Assembly: GCA_003023105.1 (NCBI GenBank)
Contig: PXSZ01000058.1
Location: 10,113 to 15,902 of the forward strand
From: Bacteroidetes bacterium QH_10_64_37
GTDB lineage: Bacteria; Bacteroidota; Rhodothermia; Rhodothermales; Salinibacteraceae
Reading direction: 5' to 3'
Length of the DNA: 5,790 nt
Below the pieces are notes generated by a model, which worked only from the letters and a program-made list of their open reading frames with translations, had not been told where the DNA came from and ran no database searches. This document shows positions 1 through 5,638 of this stretch, one piece after another; positions within the stretch are counted from its first letter, which is position 1, and every line of letters begins with the position of its first letter. The translations under genes and the position numbers were made by a program.

Positions 1-321
1 GACGAGCGCACCGAGGAAATTCAGGAGATGGCCGTCCGCATTTTCCACCACTTCGAGTGCGCGGGCGTCGTCCGCATCGACTTCATGATCGACAAAGCCA
101 CTGAAGCGCTCTACTTCAATGAAATAAACACCATCCCCGGCTCGTTTTCGTTTTACCTGTGGGAGCCCTCCGGCGTCCCGTTCGATGAGCTGATGGACCG
201 GCTGATCACCATTGCCCGTCGCCGCCACCGCGAGCGCAACGGACGGGTGCGGACCTACGACGTGAACCTGCTCGCCGAGAAGAGCCTGCGCGGCGTCAAG
301 GCCGAAGAAGCCGGTTCGTAA
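1..321 (+). CDS. ddl: D-alanine--D-alanine ligase family protein, C-terminal end (5' truncated by window)
   Basis: This is the last 106 codons of an ATP-grasp ligase that is open from base 1 and ends at TAA 319-321. Family members join two D-alanines with ATP in the cytoplasm to make the dipeptide end of the peptidoglycan precursor. The visible part is the metal-binding end of the ATP-grasp domain. It has VRIDFMID, whose Asp is codon 79-81, followed by YFNEINTIPG, whose Glu (121-123) and Asn (127-129) match the family's Mg2+ ligands. After the motif the protein reads SFSFYLWEPSG rather than the F/MTxxS...P seen in classical DdlA/DdlB. This points to a divergent subgroup whose exact second substrate I cannot fix from the C-terminus. 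It ends with a basic helix (RRRHRERNGR). The first internal ATG at 28 is not a start; the gene clearly continues upstream. The N-terminal and substrate domains lie outside the window. Confidence 0.85.
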   Translation, partial: DERTEEIQEMAVRIFHHFECAGVVRIDFMIDKATEALYFNEINTIPGSFSFYLWEPSGVPFDELMDRLITIARRRHRERNGRVRTYDVNLLAEKSLRGVKAEEAGS

Positions 322-330
322 CGTGTGCGA

Positions 331-354
331 GGGGTGGGAGAGGGAGAGAATGGG
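331..354 (+). repeat. Potential G-quadruplex motif 1 in ddl/TPR gap
   Basis: Four G-runs on the + strand are separated by short loops: GGGG (331-334), T, GGG (336-338), AGA, GGG (342-344), AGAGAAT, GGG (352-354). This fits the standard G3+N1-7 pattern. It starts 10 bases after the ddl stop, so it lies in the 3' end of the ddl transcript. The pattern is visible directly; whether it folds or has a role is not known. Confidence 0.5.
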
Positions 355-362
355 AGAGCATG

Positions 363-380
363 CCCCGAACGCCATCGGGG
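363..380 (+). terminator. Small GC hairpin after ddl, possible weak terminator
   Basis: CCCCGA (363-368) pairs perfectly with TCGGGG (375-380) across a 6-base loop, 42 bases after the ddl stop. No T-run follows (the next bases are TGAAAGAC), so it is not a standard intrinsic terminator. It could be a pause or RNA-stabilising hairpin, or chance in GC-rich DNA. Confidence 0.3.
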
Positions 381-398
381 TGAAAGACACGGAGACGC

Positions 399-422
399 GG
401 GGACAGGGAGAGGGGACGAGGG
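399..422 (+). repeat. Potential G-quadruplex motif 2 in ddl/TPR gap
   Basis: A second G-run set reads GGGG (399-402), ACA, GGG (406-408), AGA, GGGG (412-415), ACGA, GGG (420-422), with a further GGG at 431-433. Loops are 3, 3 and 4 bases. With motif 1 it lies in a purine-rich segment covering roughly 329-450. It lies 173 bases before the TPR start at 595. Confidence 0.5.
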
Positions 423-484
423 AACGAGGAGGGCTGAAATGAAGAAAGGCTGCCATATTGCTCGAATCAGAGCAGTACAGATCC

Positions 485-517
485 CACGCTCACACGCACT
501 CACGCCCACACGCACAC
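485..517 (+). repeat. CAC-rich low-complexity stretch upstream of the TPR gene
   Basis: This 33-base run is built almost only from CACGC, CACAC and CACT units, with irregular period. With the purine-rich segment before it, it fills most of the gap between ddl and the TPR gene. The rest of the gap (about 520-594) shows no gene, no clear promoter and no RNA structure that I can support. Confidence 0.5.
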
Positions 518-594
518 GGAGCGCCGTAGGCAAGACCGGTTTGCAACCTTCCTCACGTATCGGTACGGACATTTTCACGCATCAGTATGTCGGT

Positions 595-1806
595 ATGAGT
601 CCTCGCTTCGTCCCCCTTCTCGTCGGATTGATGCTTCTTGCGGGGGCGAGCCGCGTCGCACATGCACAGACGCGCTCGTCGCCGAGTCCCGACAGTCAGC
701 ACCTCGGGGACCAAACCTCCTCCATCCTCGACGATCCCTTCGTCCGAAAGACGGGCACGAATGGGCTGGACCTTCTCTACGGCATGCAGTTCGAGGAGGC
801 GAAGGCTCAGTTTGACAAGATTGACGAGCGGTACCCCGACCACCCCGTCGGGCCATTTCTGAAGGGCCTGAACCTGTGGTGGACCATCATGCTCGACCTC
901 ACGGACACCACCCACGACGAGGCGTTCATCGAGCAGATGAACACCGTCATCGAGCGGTGCAACGCGCTGCTGCAGGAGGACCCGGACCACTTCGACGCGG
1001 CCCTCTTCAAGGCGGCGGCGCACGGCTTTCTGTCGCGCCTCCACTCCAACCGGTCGCGCTGGTGGAAAACGGTTCGCAACGGTCGGAAAGCCATCAACTA
1101 CGTCCAAAAGGTGGAAGAGGTGGCACCGAAGCGCGGCGACTACGTGTTTGGATCGGGCATGTACGACTACTACGTCGCCGTTTTGTCGGAGGAGTACACC
1201 CTGTCAAGGGCGATCACCTGGATGTTGCCCGACGGCAACAAAGAGCGGGGCCTCCGGCTGCTCCGCGAAACGGCCGCGAACGGGCGGTACGTGAAGACGG
1301 AGGCGATCTATTTCCTTGCAAAGGCGCATTACCTGTACGAGGATGACTTTGGCAGGAGCCGGAAGTGGGTCTCGAAGCTCCGGGAGCAGCACCCGGACAA
1401 TCCGTTCTTCCACGTCTTCGAAGGCCGGATCTACGCGCGCTGGGGACGGTGGGGGAGGGCCCGGCAGATTTTTCGATCGGTCGTGGAGCGTTGCGAGGCC
1501 GGGACGGCGGGCTACAACACCCACATGGAAGAGGTCGCCCAACTGTACCTGGCTCGCGACCGCCTCTACCAGGATCAGTACCAGGAGGCCCTGCGTCGCC
1601 TGGCGAAGCTGGAGCAGCTCACGAGCCGGGACATCGAGGACACGCGGTACCGGATGCTCGGCTACCTGTACCAGGGCATGGTGTACGACGCGCTCGGGCG
1701 GCGCGACATGGCGGTCAGTCGCTACCGGACGGTGCTGGACATGGAAAATGCGGCGGGTGCCCACGAGGACGCTCGGGAGTATCTGGAGTCTCCGTATGAA
1801 GGGTAA
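595..1806 (+). CDS. Exported tetratricopeptide-repeat protein
   Basis: The product is 403 residues. The start ATG 595 is chosen because it opens a standard signal peptide: a short N-region (MSPR), a hydrophobic core FVPLLVGLMLLAGA and an AHA|Q cleavage site after residue 24. Reading further upstream (GTG at 325) would add 90 residues of low-complexity translation. The mature protein is helical. The clearest TPR-like helix pairs are near residues 57-88 (LLYGMQFEEAKAQFDKIDE), 270-300 and 352-385 (GMVYDALGRRDMAVSRYR). A middle part has GMYDYYVAVL (188-197) and EAIYFLAKAHYLYEDD (236-251), a pattern I associate with exported TPR proteins of Bacteroidota, Chlorobi and Rhodothermota, somewhat like Iml2/TTC39 proteins. 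It is rich in Trp, Tyr and Arg. There are no membrane segments after the signal and no lipobox Cys, so it is probably periplasmic. TPR proteins hold partners together; the partner here is unknown. No Shine-Dalgarno is visible. Confidence 0.85.
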   Translation: MSPRFVPLLVGLMLLAGASRVAHAQTRSSPSPDSQHLGDQTSSILDDPFVRKTGTNGLDLLYGMQFEEAKAQFDKIDERYPDHPVGPFLKGLNLWWTIMLDLTDTTHDEAFIEQMNTVIERCNALLQEDPDHFDAALFKAAAHGFLSRLHSNRSRWWKTVRNGRKAINYVQKVEEVAPKRGDYVFGSGMYDYYVAVLSEEYTLSRAITWMLPDGNKERGLRLLRETAANGRYVKTEAIYFLAKAHYLYEDDFGRSRKWVSKLREQHPDNPFFHVFEGRIYARWGRWGRARQIFRSVVERCEAGTAGYNTHMEEVAQLYLARDRLYQDQYQEALRRLAKLEQLTSRDIEDTRYRMLGYLYQGMVYDALGRRDMAVSRYRTVLDMENAAGAHEDAREYLESPYEG

Positions 1807-1810
1807 TGAA

Positions 1811-1858
1811 GGTGTGGATGCGTGGACGTATGGAGGTGTGGAAGTGTGGAAGTGGCGA
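1811..1858 (+). repeat. 8-bp-period minisatellite, consensus (G/A)GTGTGGA
   Basis: Six consecutive 8-base units follow the TPR stop: GGTGTGGA, TGCGTGGA, CGTATGGA, GGTGTGGA, AGTGTGGA, AGTGGCGA. Units 1 and 4 are identical, five of six end in TGGA, and the last is degenerate. It begins 4 bases after the stop of the TPR gene. The units are visible directly; no function can be assigned. The period is not a multiple of three, so it is not a protein repeat. Confidence 0.7.
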
Positions 1859-1863
1859 TCTGA

Positions 1864-1875
1864 AGGGATAGGGAC
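1864..1875 (+). repeat. Inverted partner of the 15-bp tandem duplication
   Basis: AGGGATAGGGAC (1864-1875) is the reverse complement of GTCCTATCCCT found in both copies of the tandem pair at 1954-1983, apart from one extra G. Nine bases (AGGGATAGG) pair perfectly. The arms are about 80-95 bases apart, so a long-loop stem or two facing protein sites are both possible. Confidence 0.45.
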
Positions 1876-1953
1876 GGATGCTTGGGGTGAGATCCGGTCA
1901 CCGTGCCGCCGGTCGGGCGTGGAAAGATCGCGAGATGTTCGCTGCCGACAGGC

Positions 1954-1983
1954 GAATGTCCTATCCCTGAATGTCCTATCCCT
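1954..1983 (+). repeat. Perfect 15-bp tandem duplication upstream of the VWA gene
   Basis: GAATGTCCTATCCCT occurs at 1954-1968 and again directly at 1969-1983 with no mismatch. It lies about 100 bases before the VWA start (2082). The ATG in the second copy (1971) is in frame with the VWA gene but is not used as the start, because the translation before residue MRFRYTEWDP looks non-coding. A replication-slippage duplication or a two-site operator would both look like this. Confidence 0.7.
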
Positions 1984-2021
1984 GTAAGAAGTGGGTCTGC
2001 TGCGGCCGTGAAGAACAAACA

Positions 2022-2040
2022 AACGTCGAACGTCGAGCGT
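2022..2040 (+). repeat. Short ACGTCGA tandem repeat before the VWA gene
   Basis: ACGTCGA (2023-2029) is followed directly by ACGTCGA (2030-2036) and then GCGT. The unit resembles ACGTTGA in the repeats at 3182-3217 downstream of the same gene, so related short repeats bracket the VWA gene. The remainder of the 275-base gap 1807-2081 shows nothing else I can support. Confidence 0.45.
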
Positions 2041-2081
2041 ATCTATTAATCCAGCATTCTTTTCAGACTCTCCGCCACGCA

Positions 2082-3188
2082 ATGCGTTTTCGGTATACTG
2101 AGTGGGACCCCGTCCGCCACGGCAGTCAGAAGCCCCTCTTCGAGGAGCTGTTCGATCTCTTCCAGGAACTCCTTGAGCACACGGCCGGCGACGCCGAGGA
2201 GGCGCTCGACTGGATGGAGCAGCTCGACGAGCAGTACGGGCTCACTGAGGGCTCGGACGAGGACCTCGACGACTTTATCGAGGAGCTGAAGAAGCGCGGC
2301 TATCTCGAAGAGGGGGAGGACGGAGAGACGGTCGAGATTACGGCCCGCACCGAGCGCTCGCTTCGGCAGTCGGCCCTGGAGGAGATCTTCAACGACCTGC
2401 GGAAGGGCGGCATGGGGGACCACCGCACGCCCTACACCGGGCAGGGCGATGAGCGACTCCCCGAGACGAAGGACTGGCAGTTCGGGGACGACCTGTCGAA
2501 CCTCGACGTGACCGGCACGCTCTCCAACTCGTTCAAGCGGTCCGGCGTGGGGGACGACTGGCACCTCGCCGAGGACGACTTTCAGGTCCACAAGACGGAC
2601 CACCACGCCTCCATGGCGACGGTGCTCATGATCGACCTCTCCCACTCGATGGTGCTCTACGGCGAGGACCGCATTACGCCGGCCCGGCGGGTGGCCATGG
2701 CCCTCTCGGAGCTCATCATGACGCAGTACCCGAAGGACTCGCTCGACATCGTGGCCTTCGGCAACGACGCGTGGGAGGTGGACGTGAAGGACCTCCCATA
2801 TCTCGACGTGGGGCCGTACTACACGAACACGCGGGCTGGGCTGCGGCGGGCGCGCGACATCCTGCACCGTCGCAACAACCGCAACCAGCAGATCTTCATG
2901 ATTACCGACGGCAAGCCGAGCTGCCACATCGAGGACGGCAAGATGTACCGCAATGCCTACGGACTCGACCGCAAGGTGGTGAACAAGGTGCTCGACGAGG
3001 CGACGATCTGCCGCCGGGAGGACATCACGATCACGACGTTCATGATCGCCCGCGATCCGGGCCTGCGCGACTTTGTGCGCGAACTGACGGAGGCCAACCA
3101 GGGCCGCGCCTACTACTCGGAGCTCGACGACCTCGGCTCGTTCCTCTTCGAAGACTACGTCCGCAACCGGCGGAAGCATGTACGTTGA
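2082..3188 (+). CDS. VWA domain protein with complete MIDAS (MoxR/Mg-chelatase-associated type)
   Basis: The product is 368 residues with no signal peptide or membrane segment, so it is cytoplasmic. The start ATG 2082 gives MRFRYTEWDP; homologs I know of begin with a very similar Arg/Tyr-rich M-R-Y/F-x-Y-x-x-W-D, which settles the start. Residues 16-110 are helical and very acidic (for example SDEDLDDFIEELKKRGYLEE). Residues about 175-365 form the von Willebrand A domain. The metal site is complete: DLSHS with D185, S187 and S189, the Thr in YTNTRAGL (T248/T250), and TDG with D276. It ends NRRKHVR. Family members resemble the ChlD/CoxE VWA subunits that work with AAA+ ATPases (MoxR or ChlI-like) in metal insertion or complex remodelling. 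No AAA+ gene is in this window, so the client is unknown. It is flanked by repeat-rich gaps, with rsmA 78 bases downstream. Confidence 0.92.
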   Translation: MRFRYTEWDPVRHGSQKPLFEELFDLFQELLEHTAGDAEEALDWMEQLDEQYGLTEGSDEDLDDFIEELKKRGYLEEGEDGETVEITARTERSLRQSALEEIFNDLRKGGMGDHRTPYTGQGDERLPETKDWQFGDDLSNLDVTGTLSNSFKRSGVGDDWHLAEDDFQVHKTDHHASMATVLMIDLSHSMVLYGEDRITPARRVAMALSELIMTQYPKDSLDIVAFGNDAWEVDVKDLPYLDVGPYYTNTRAGLRRARDILHRRNNRNQQIFMITDGKPSCHIEDGKMYRNAYGLDRKVVNKVLDEATICRREDITITTFMIARDPGLRDFVRELTEANQGRAYYSELDDLGSFLFEDYVRNRRKHVR

Positions 3189-3264
3189 AGGTTGGCGCGG
3201 TGAACGTTGAAGGTTGGGAGGCGTGTGCACACCCCTTCAACCTTCCAACCTTGAACCTGCAACG
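3182..3264 (+). repeat. Direct and inverted repeats between VWA gene and rsmA
   Basis: ACGTTGAAGGTTGG occurs exactly at 3182-3195 (overlapping the last codons of the VWA gene) and again at 3204-3217, a 22-base period. On the other side of a GTGTGCACAC palindrome (3223-3232) come complementary units: CCTTCAAC (3234-3241) pairs with GTTGAAGG (3206-3213). CCAACCTT (3245-3252) plus CAACG (3260-3264) pair with CGTTGAAGGTTGG (3205-3217), with a 7-base bulge. The transcript can form alternative stems here. No T-run follows, so it is not a classic terminator, although it could end or protect the VWA mRNA. Confidence 0.65.
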
Positions 3265-3266
3265 CT

Positions 3267-3952
3267 GTGAGTCTTCCCTTCCGTCCCAAACAGAGCCTCG
3301 ACTGGCGCAGCGGGTCGAGACCCTCACGGCCATCGAAATCGACGAGCGGGCCGTGGCGGTGCTCCGCGAGCGCGTGCCGGGCGCAGATGTGCGGACAGAA
3401 GACGTGCGGGACACCGACTGGGCGGCCCTCGCCGAGGAGACAGGCGGGCCGCTCTGGGTCCTCAGCAACACGCCGTACTACCTCACGAGCCCGCTCCTCT
3501 TTTCGCTTCTGGAGCAGCGGCAGCACGTCGCCGAGGCGGTGCTCACGATGCAGCGCGAGGTGGCGGAGCGGATCGTGGCGGCGCCCCGAACGAAATCATA
3601 CGGCATCCTCAGCGTTCTGCTGCAGCTCTTCGCGGCGCCCGAGCTGCTCTTCACGGTGCCCCAGCAGGTGTTCTCCCCGCAGCCCGACGTGACGAGCGCG
3701 GTGGTGCGCCTCCAATTCAACGCCGGGGGGGAGCCCGAGGATCTCCGCTTCGACGACGTGCGCCGCTACGTGCGGGCGGCGTTCAACCAGCGCCGCAAGA
3801 TGCTGCGCAACAGCCTGAGCGCCTGGACGAAGGAGCAGGGCGTGGGCTTCCCGAACGACTGGGGCCGCAAGCGCGCCGAGGCGCTCACCCCGCAGGAGTT
3901 TGCGACCCTTGCCCGTCACCTGAACACGCACGCCGACCCCGTCTCAGAATAA
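3267..3952 (+). pseudogene. rsmA: 16S rRNA (adenine1518-N6/adenine1519-N6)-dimethyltransferase, internal deletion with frameshift
   Basis: RsmA/KsgA uses S-adenosylmethionine to dimethylate two neighbouring adenines in helix 45 of 16S rRNA late in 30S assembly. The N-terminus starts at GTG 3267 (VSLPFRPKQSL). The family then needs G-Q-N/H-F-L, but after CTC (3297-3299) this frame turns to nonsense. The body resumes in another frame at about 3302 with LAQRVETLTAIEIDERA. From there the hallmarks are intact: NTPYYLTSPLLF (motif IV, usually N-L/I-P-Y), MQREVAERIVAAP, SYGILSVLLQ, VFSPQPDVTSAVVRL and FNQRRKMLRNSL, up to TAA 3950-3952. Against E. coli KsgA about 39 residues are missing, including the whole SAM-binding motif I (EIGPGxxxLT). 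The lost length must be 3k+1 bases. As read, the gene cannot make a working enzyme. A sequencing or assembly gap is the main alternative to a real pseudogene. Confidence 0.85.
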
Positions 3953-4004
3953 CTGGGGCACGTCTCCGGGCCTGCGTCGTACACGGGATGGTGCGTTTCT
4001 GAAT

Positions 4005-4025
4005 CACGTCCCCTCGCCACGTCCC
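4005..4025 (+). repeat. 8-bp direct repeat just before the mgtE start
   Basis: CACGTCCC occurs at 4005-4012 and 4018-4025, a 13-base period, ending one base before the mgtE ATG. The 74-base rsmA-mgtE gap is too short for an M-box magnesium riboswitch and shows no ribosome-binding sequence. The short repeat may be chance in GC-rich DNA. Confidence 0.3.
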
Positions 4026-4026
4026 G

Positions 4027-5393
4027 ATGGAGCAGTCCGAGTCCCCGTCGTCGCCGTCCCATGCCTCCGCCTCGTCCGAAGGCCCGCCCCACAGCGGCCT
4101 GCTGGAGGTCGACGAGTCGGTCGTGGACGACATCGTCACTCTCCTGTCCGAGGGCCGGCGCGGGATGGTGCTCAACCTGGTGGCCGACCTCTATCCGGCC
4201 GACATCGCCCTTTTGCTCCGCCGCCTGCCGGAGGAGGAAGCGCGGCAGTTCTTCCGGTGGCTGCCGCCGGAGCTGGGGAGCGACGTCCTCGCGGAGATGG
4301 AGGACGCCGTGCGGTCTCGACTGCTGGACGGCCTCGCGCCGCAGACGCTCGTCAACCTGATCGACGCCCTCGACACCGACGACGCGGCCGACGTCCTGGC
4401 CGACCTGCCGGACGAGGTGGCCCTTCAGGTGCTACCCGACCTGGAGGACGCGGAGGACCTGACCGAGCTTCTGGAATATGGGGAGGAGACGGCCGGAGGG
4501 ATTATGGCCCGCGAGTATGTGGCCATCCGCCCGGACTGGACCCTGCGGGAGGCGACCGAGGAAGTCCGCCGCACCGCCGCCGCCGTCGACGAGGTCTATA
4601 CCGCGTACGTCGTAGACAAAAACGGCACGCTGCTCGGCACCCTCTCGCTCAAGCAGCTGCTCCTGTCGGCGGGATCGGTAAAGGTGCGCGACATCATGGA
4701 TGCCGACTTCATTTCCGTCGCGCCGGGGATCGATCAGGAGGAAGTGGCACGGGCGGTGCAGCGGTACGACCCAGTCTCCGTCCCGGTGATCGACGAGGCC
4801 GGGCGCATGATGGGGCGCATCACGATCGACGACGTGGTTGACGTGATTCGCGACGAGGCGGAGGAGGACATTCAGCTCATGAGCGGCCTCACCGGGCGAG
4901 AGGGGACGGTGGACACGGCCATGCAAGTGAGCCGAGGGCGTCTCCCGTGGCTCATCATCGGCCTCGTGGGGTCAGGCCTCTCCGGCTTCGTCATCGGGAC
5001 CTTCGAGGCCACGCTCCAGCAGGCGGTGGTGCTCGCCACGTTTATCCCCATCGTCACGGCCATGGGTGGGAACGCCGCCGTGCAGAGTGCGGCCATCGCT
5101 GTGCAGGGGCTCGGTTCCGGCGAGCTCTGGCCGTCCGACGCCTTCCAGCGGATGGGAAAGGAAATGCTCGTAGCCCTGCTCAACGGGATCGTCGTGGCGG
5201 GCCTGCTCTGCGGGACCGTCGCCGTGCTCGGACTGGGAGACGTGACGGCCCTTGTGGCCACCCTTGGCCTCACCATGCTCTTGCGTGGCTCGGCATCGAC
5301 CCGGCCAGCGCAATGGGTCCGTTCGTCACGACCCTCAACGACATTTTGGGACTGGCCATCTATTTCCTCATCGCCACGGGGCTGTACTTGTGA
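4027..5393 (+). pseudogene. mgtE: Magnesium transporter MgtE, deletion with frameshift in TM4
   Basis: MgtE is an inner-membrane Mg2+ channel gated by its own cytosolic Mg2+ sensor. From ATG 4027: a Ser-rich tail (1-24), the acidic N domain (about 30-150, YPADIALLLRRLPEEEA), paired CBS domains (about 155-280, with GGIMAREYV and VRDIMDADFISV), a connecting helix, then TM1 (about 308-327), TM2 with MGGNAAVQS (346-354) and TM3 (about 379-402). TM4 begins (VTALVATLGLTML) and breaks at residue 418-420 (about 5278-5286). The family C-terminus continues in another frame: LAWLGIDPASAMGPFV, then TLNDILGLAIYF with the pore Asp of TM5, to TGA 5391-5393. Compared with Thermus MgtE about 13 residues of TM4 are absent, so the lost length is 3k+1 bases, near 40. 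Read straight on, the frame runs to 5493 with an unrelated Cys/Arg-rich tail. An assembly fault is the main alternative to a real pseudogene. Confidence 0.85.
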
Positions 5394-5638
5394 GAGGAAC
5401 GGAATTTGCGCATGCATGGAGGGGGTGCTGCGACACCAAAGGAGCGTAAGCGATTACACTCCGGATAATGAGAACCAGAACGGAGAAGTTTGAGCGAGGC
5501 GGATGACTCGGACTTGACGTTTTGTTGCAGTTTGCATAATCTGATTCTCAGACAGAAAAGGAAGAAGTTTCAAGAAAACCTTTACTTCTCTGCATTTCTG
5601 TGCTTGCGACAATCAATCACAAAAATACAATCCGTATC
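5394..5638 (+). other. AT-rich intergenic stretch after mgtE
   Basis: No gene is visible in these 245 bases on either strand. From 5521 to 5700 only 63 of 180 bases are G or C (35%), against about 70% in the mgtE coding region. The drop starts about 130 bases after the mgtE stop and continues into the first codons of the next gene. The last part before the ATG is A-rich, as is common upstream of Bacteroidota-type starts. I see no strong terminator hairpin. Confidence 0.6.
5514..5540 (+). promoter_or_regulatory. Candidate sigma70-like promoter for the exported protein gene
   Basis: TTGACG (5514-5519) and CATAAT (5535-5540) each match five of six consensus bases, with a short 15-base spacer, about 98 bases before the ATG at 5639. 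The position at the edge of the AT-rich stretch makes sense. Rhodothermota/Bacteroidota main sigma factors often use other boxes (TTTG and TAnnTTTG), so this may be chance in AT-rich DNA. Confidence 0.25.

Noticed and set aside
325..594. Upstream extension of the TPR gene to GTG 325 (90 extra residues)
   Set aside because: The added part translates purine-rich and CAC-rich low-complexity DNA and would bury the signal peptide at residues 91-114. ATG 595 places the signal peptide at the N-terminus.
1971..2081. Upstream extension of the VWA gene to ATG 1971
   Set aside because: That ATG lies inside the second copy of a tandem repeat and the added residues look non-coding. MRFRYTEWDP fits the known beginning of the family.
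1204..2082. Long open frame on the - strand opposite the TPR gene
   Set aside because: Much of its translation comes from the minisatellite and tandem repeat, and the rest is antisense to the TPR gene. No domain is visible.
2046..3230. Long open frame on the - strand (394 codons) opposite the VWA gene
   Set aside because: It is a frame opposite a clear coding gene in GC-rich DNA. It is rich in Val, Leu, Arg and His without any recognisable motif.
2771..3301. Fusion of an alternative VWA frame to the RsmA body
   Set aside because: The frame happens to be open upstream of the RsmA body, but its translation up to about 3301 is out of frame with the VWA gene and then crosses repeats. It arises from the rsmA deletion, not from a gene fusion.
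3953..4026. Magnesium-sensing M-box riboswitch before mgtE
   Set aside because: The gap is only 74 bases and shows no complex fold or M-box-like core. M-boxes are known mainly from Firmicutes.
5287..5493. Novel Cys-rich C-terminal tail on MgtE (CTCERNGICACM)
   Set aside because: It is the out-of-frame reading after the TM4 lesion. The true family C-terminus is present in the other frame, ending at 5393.
5551..5590. Terminator hairpin from AAAGG and CCTTT in the AT-rich stretch
   Set aside because: Only about 5 weak base pairs form around a 17-base loop, which is not convincing as a terminator.
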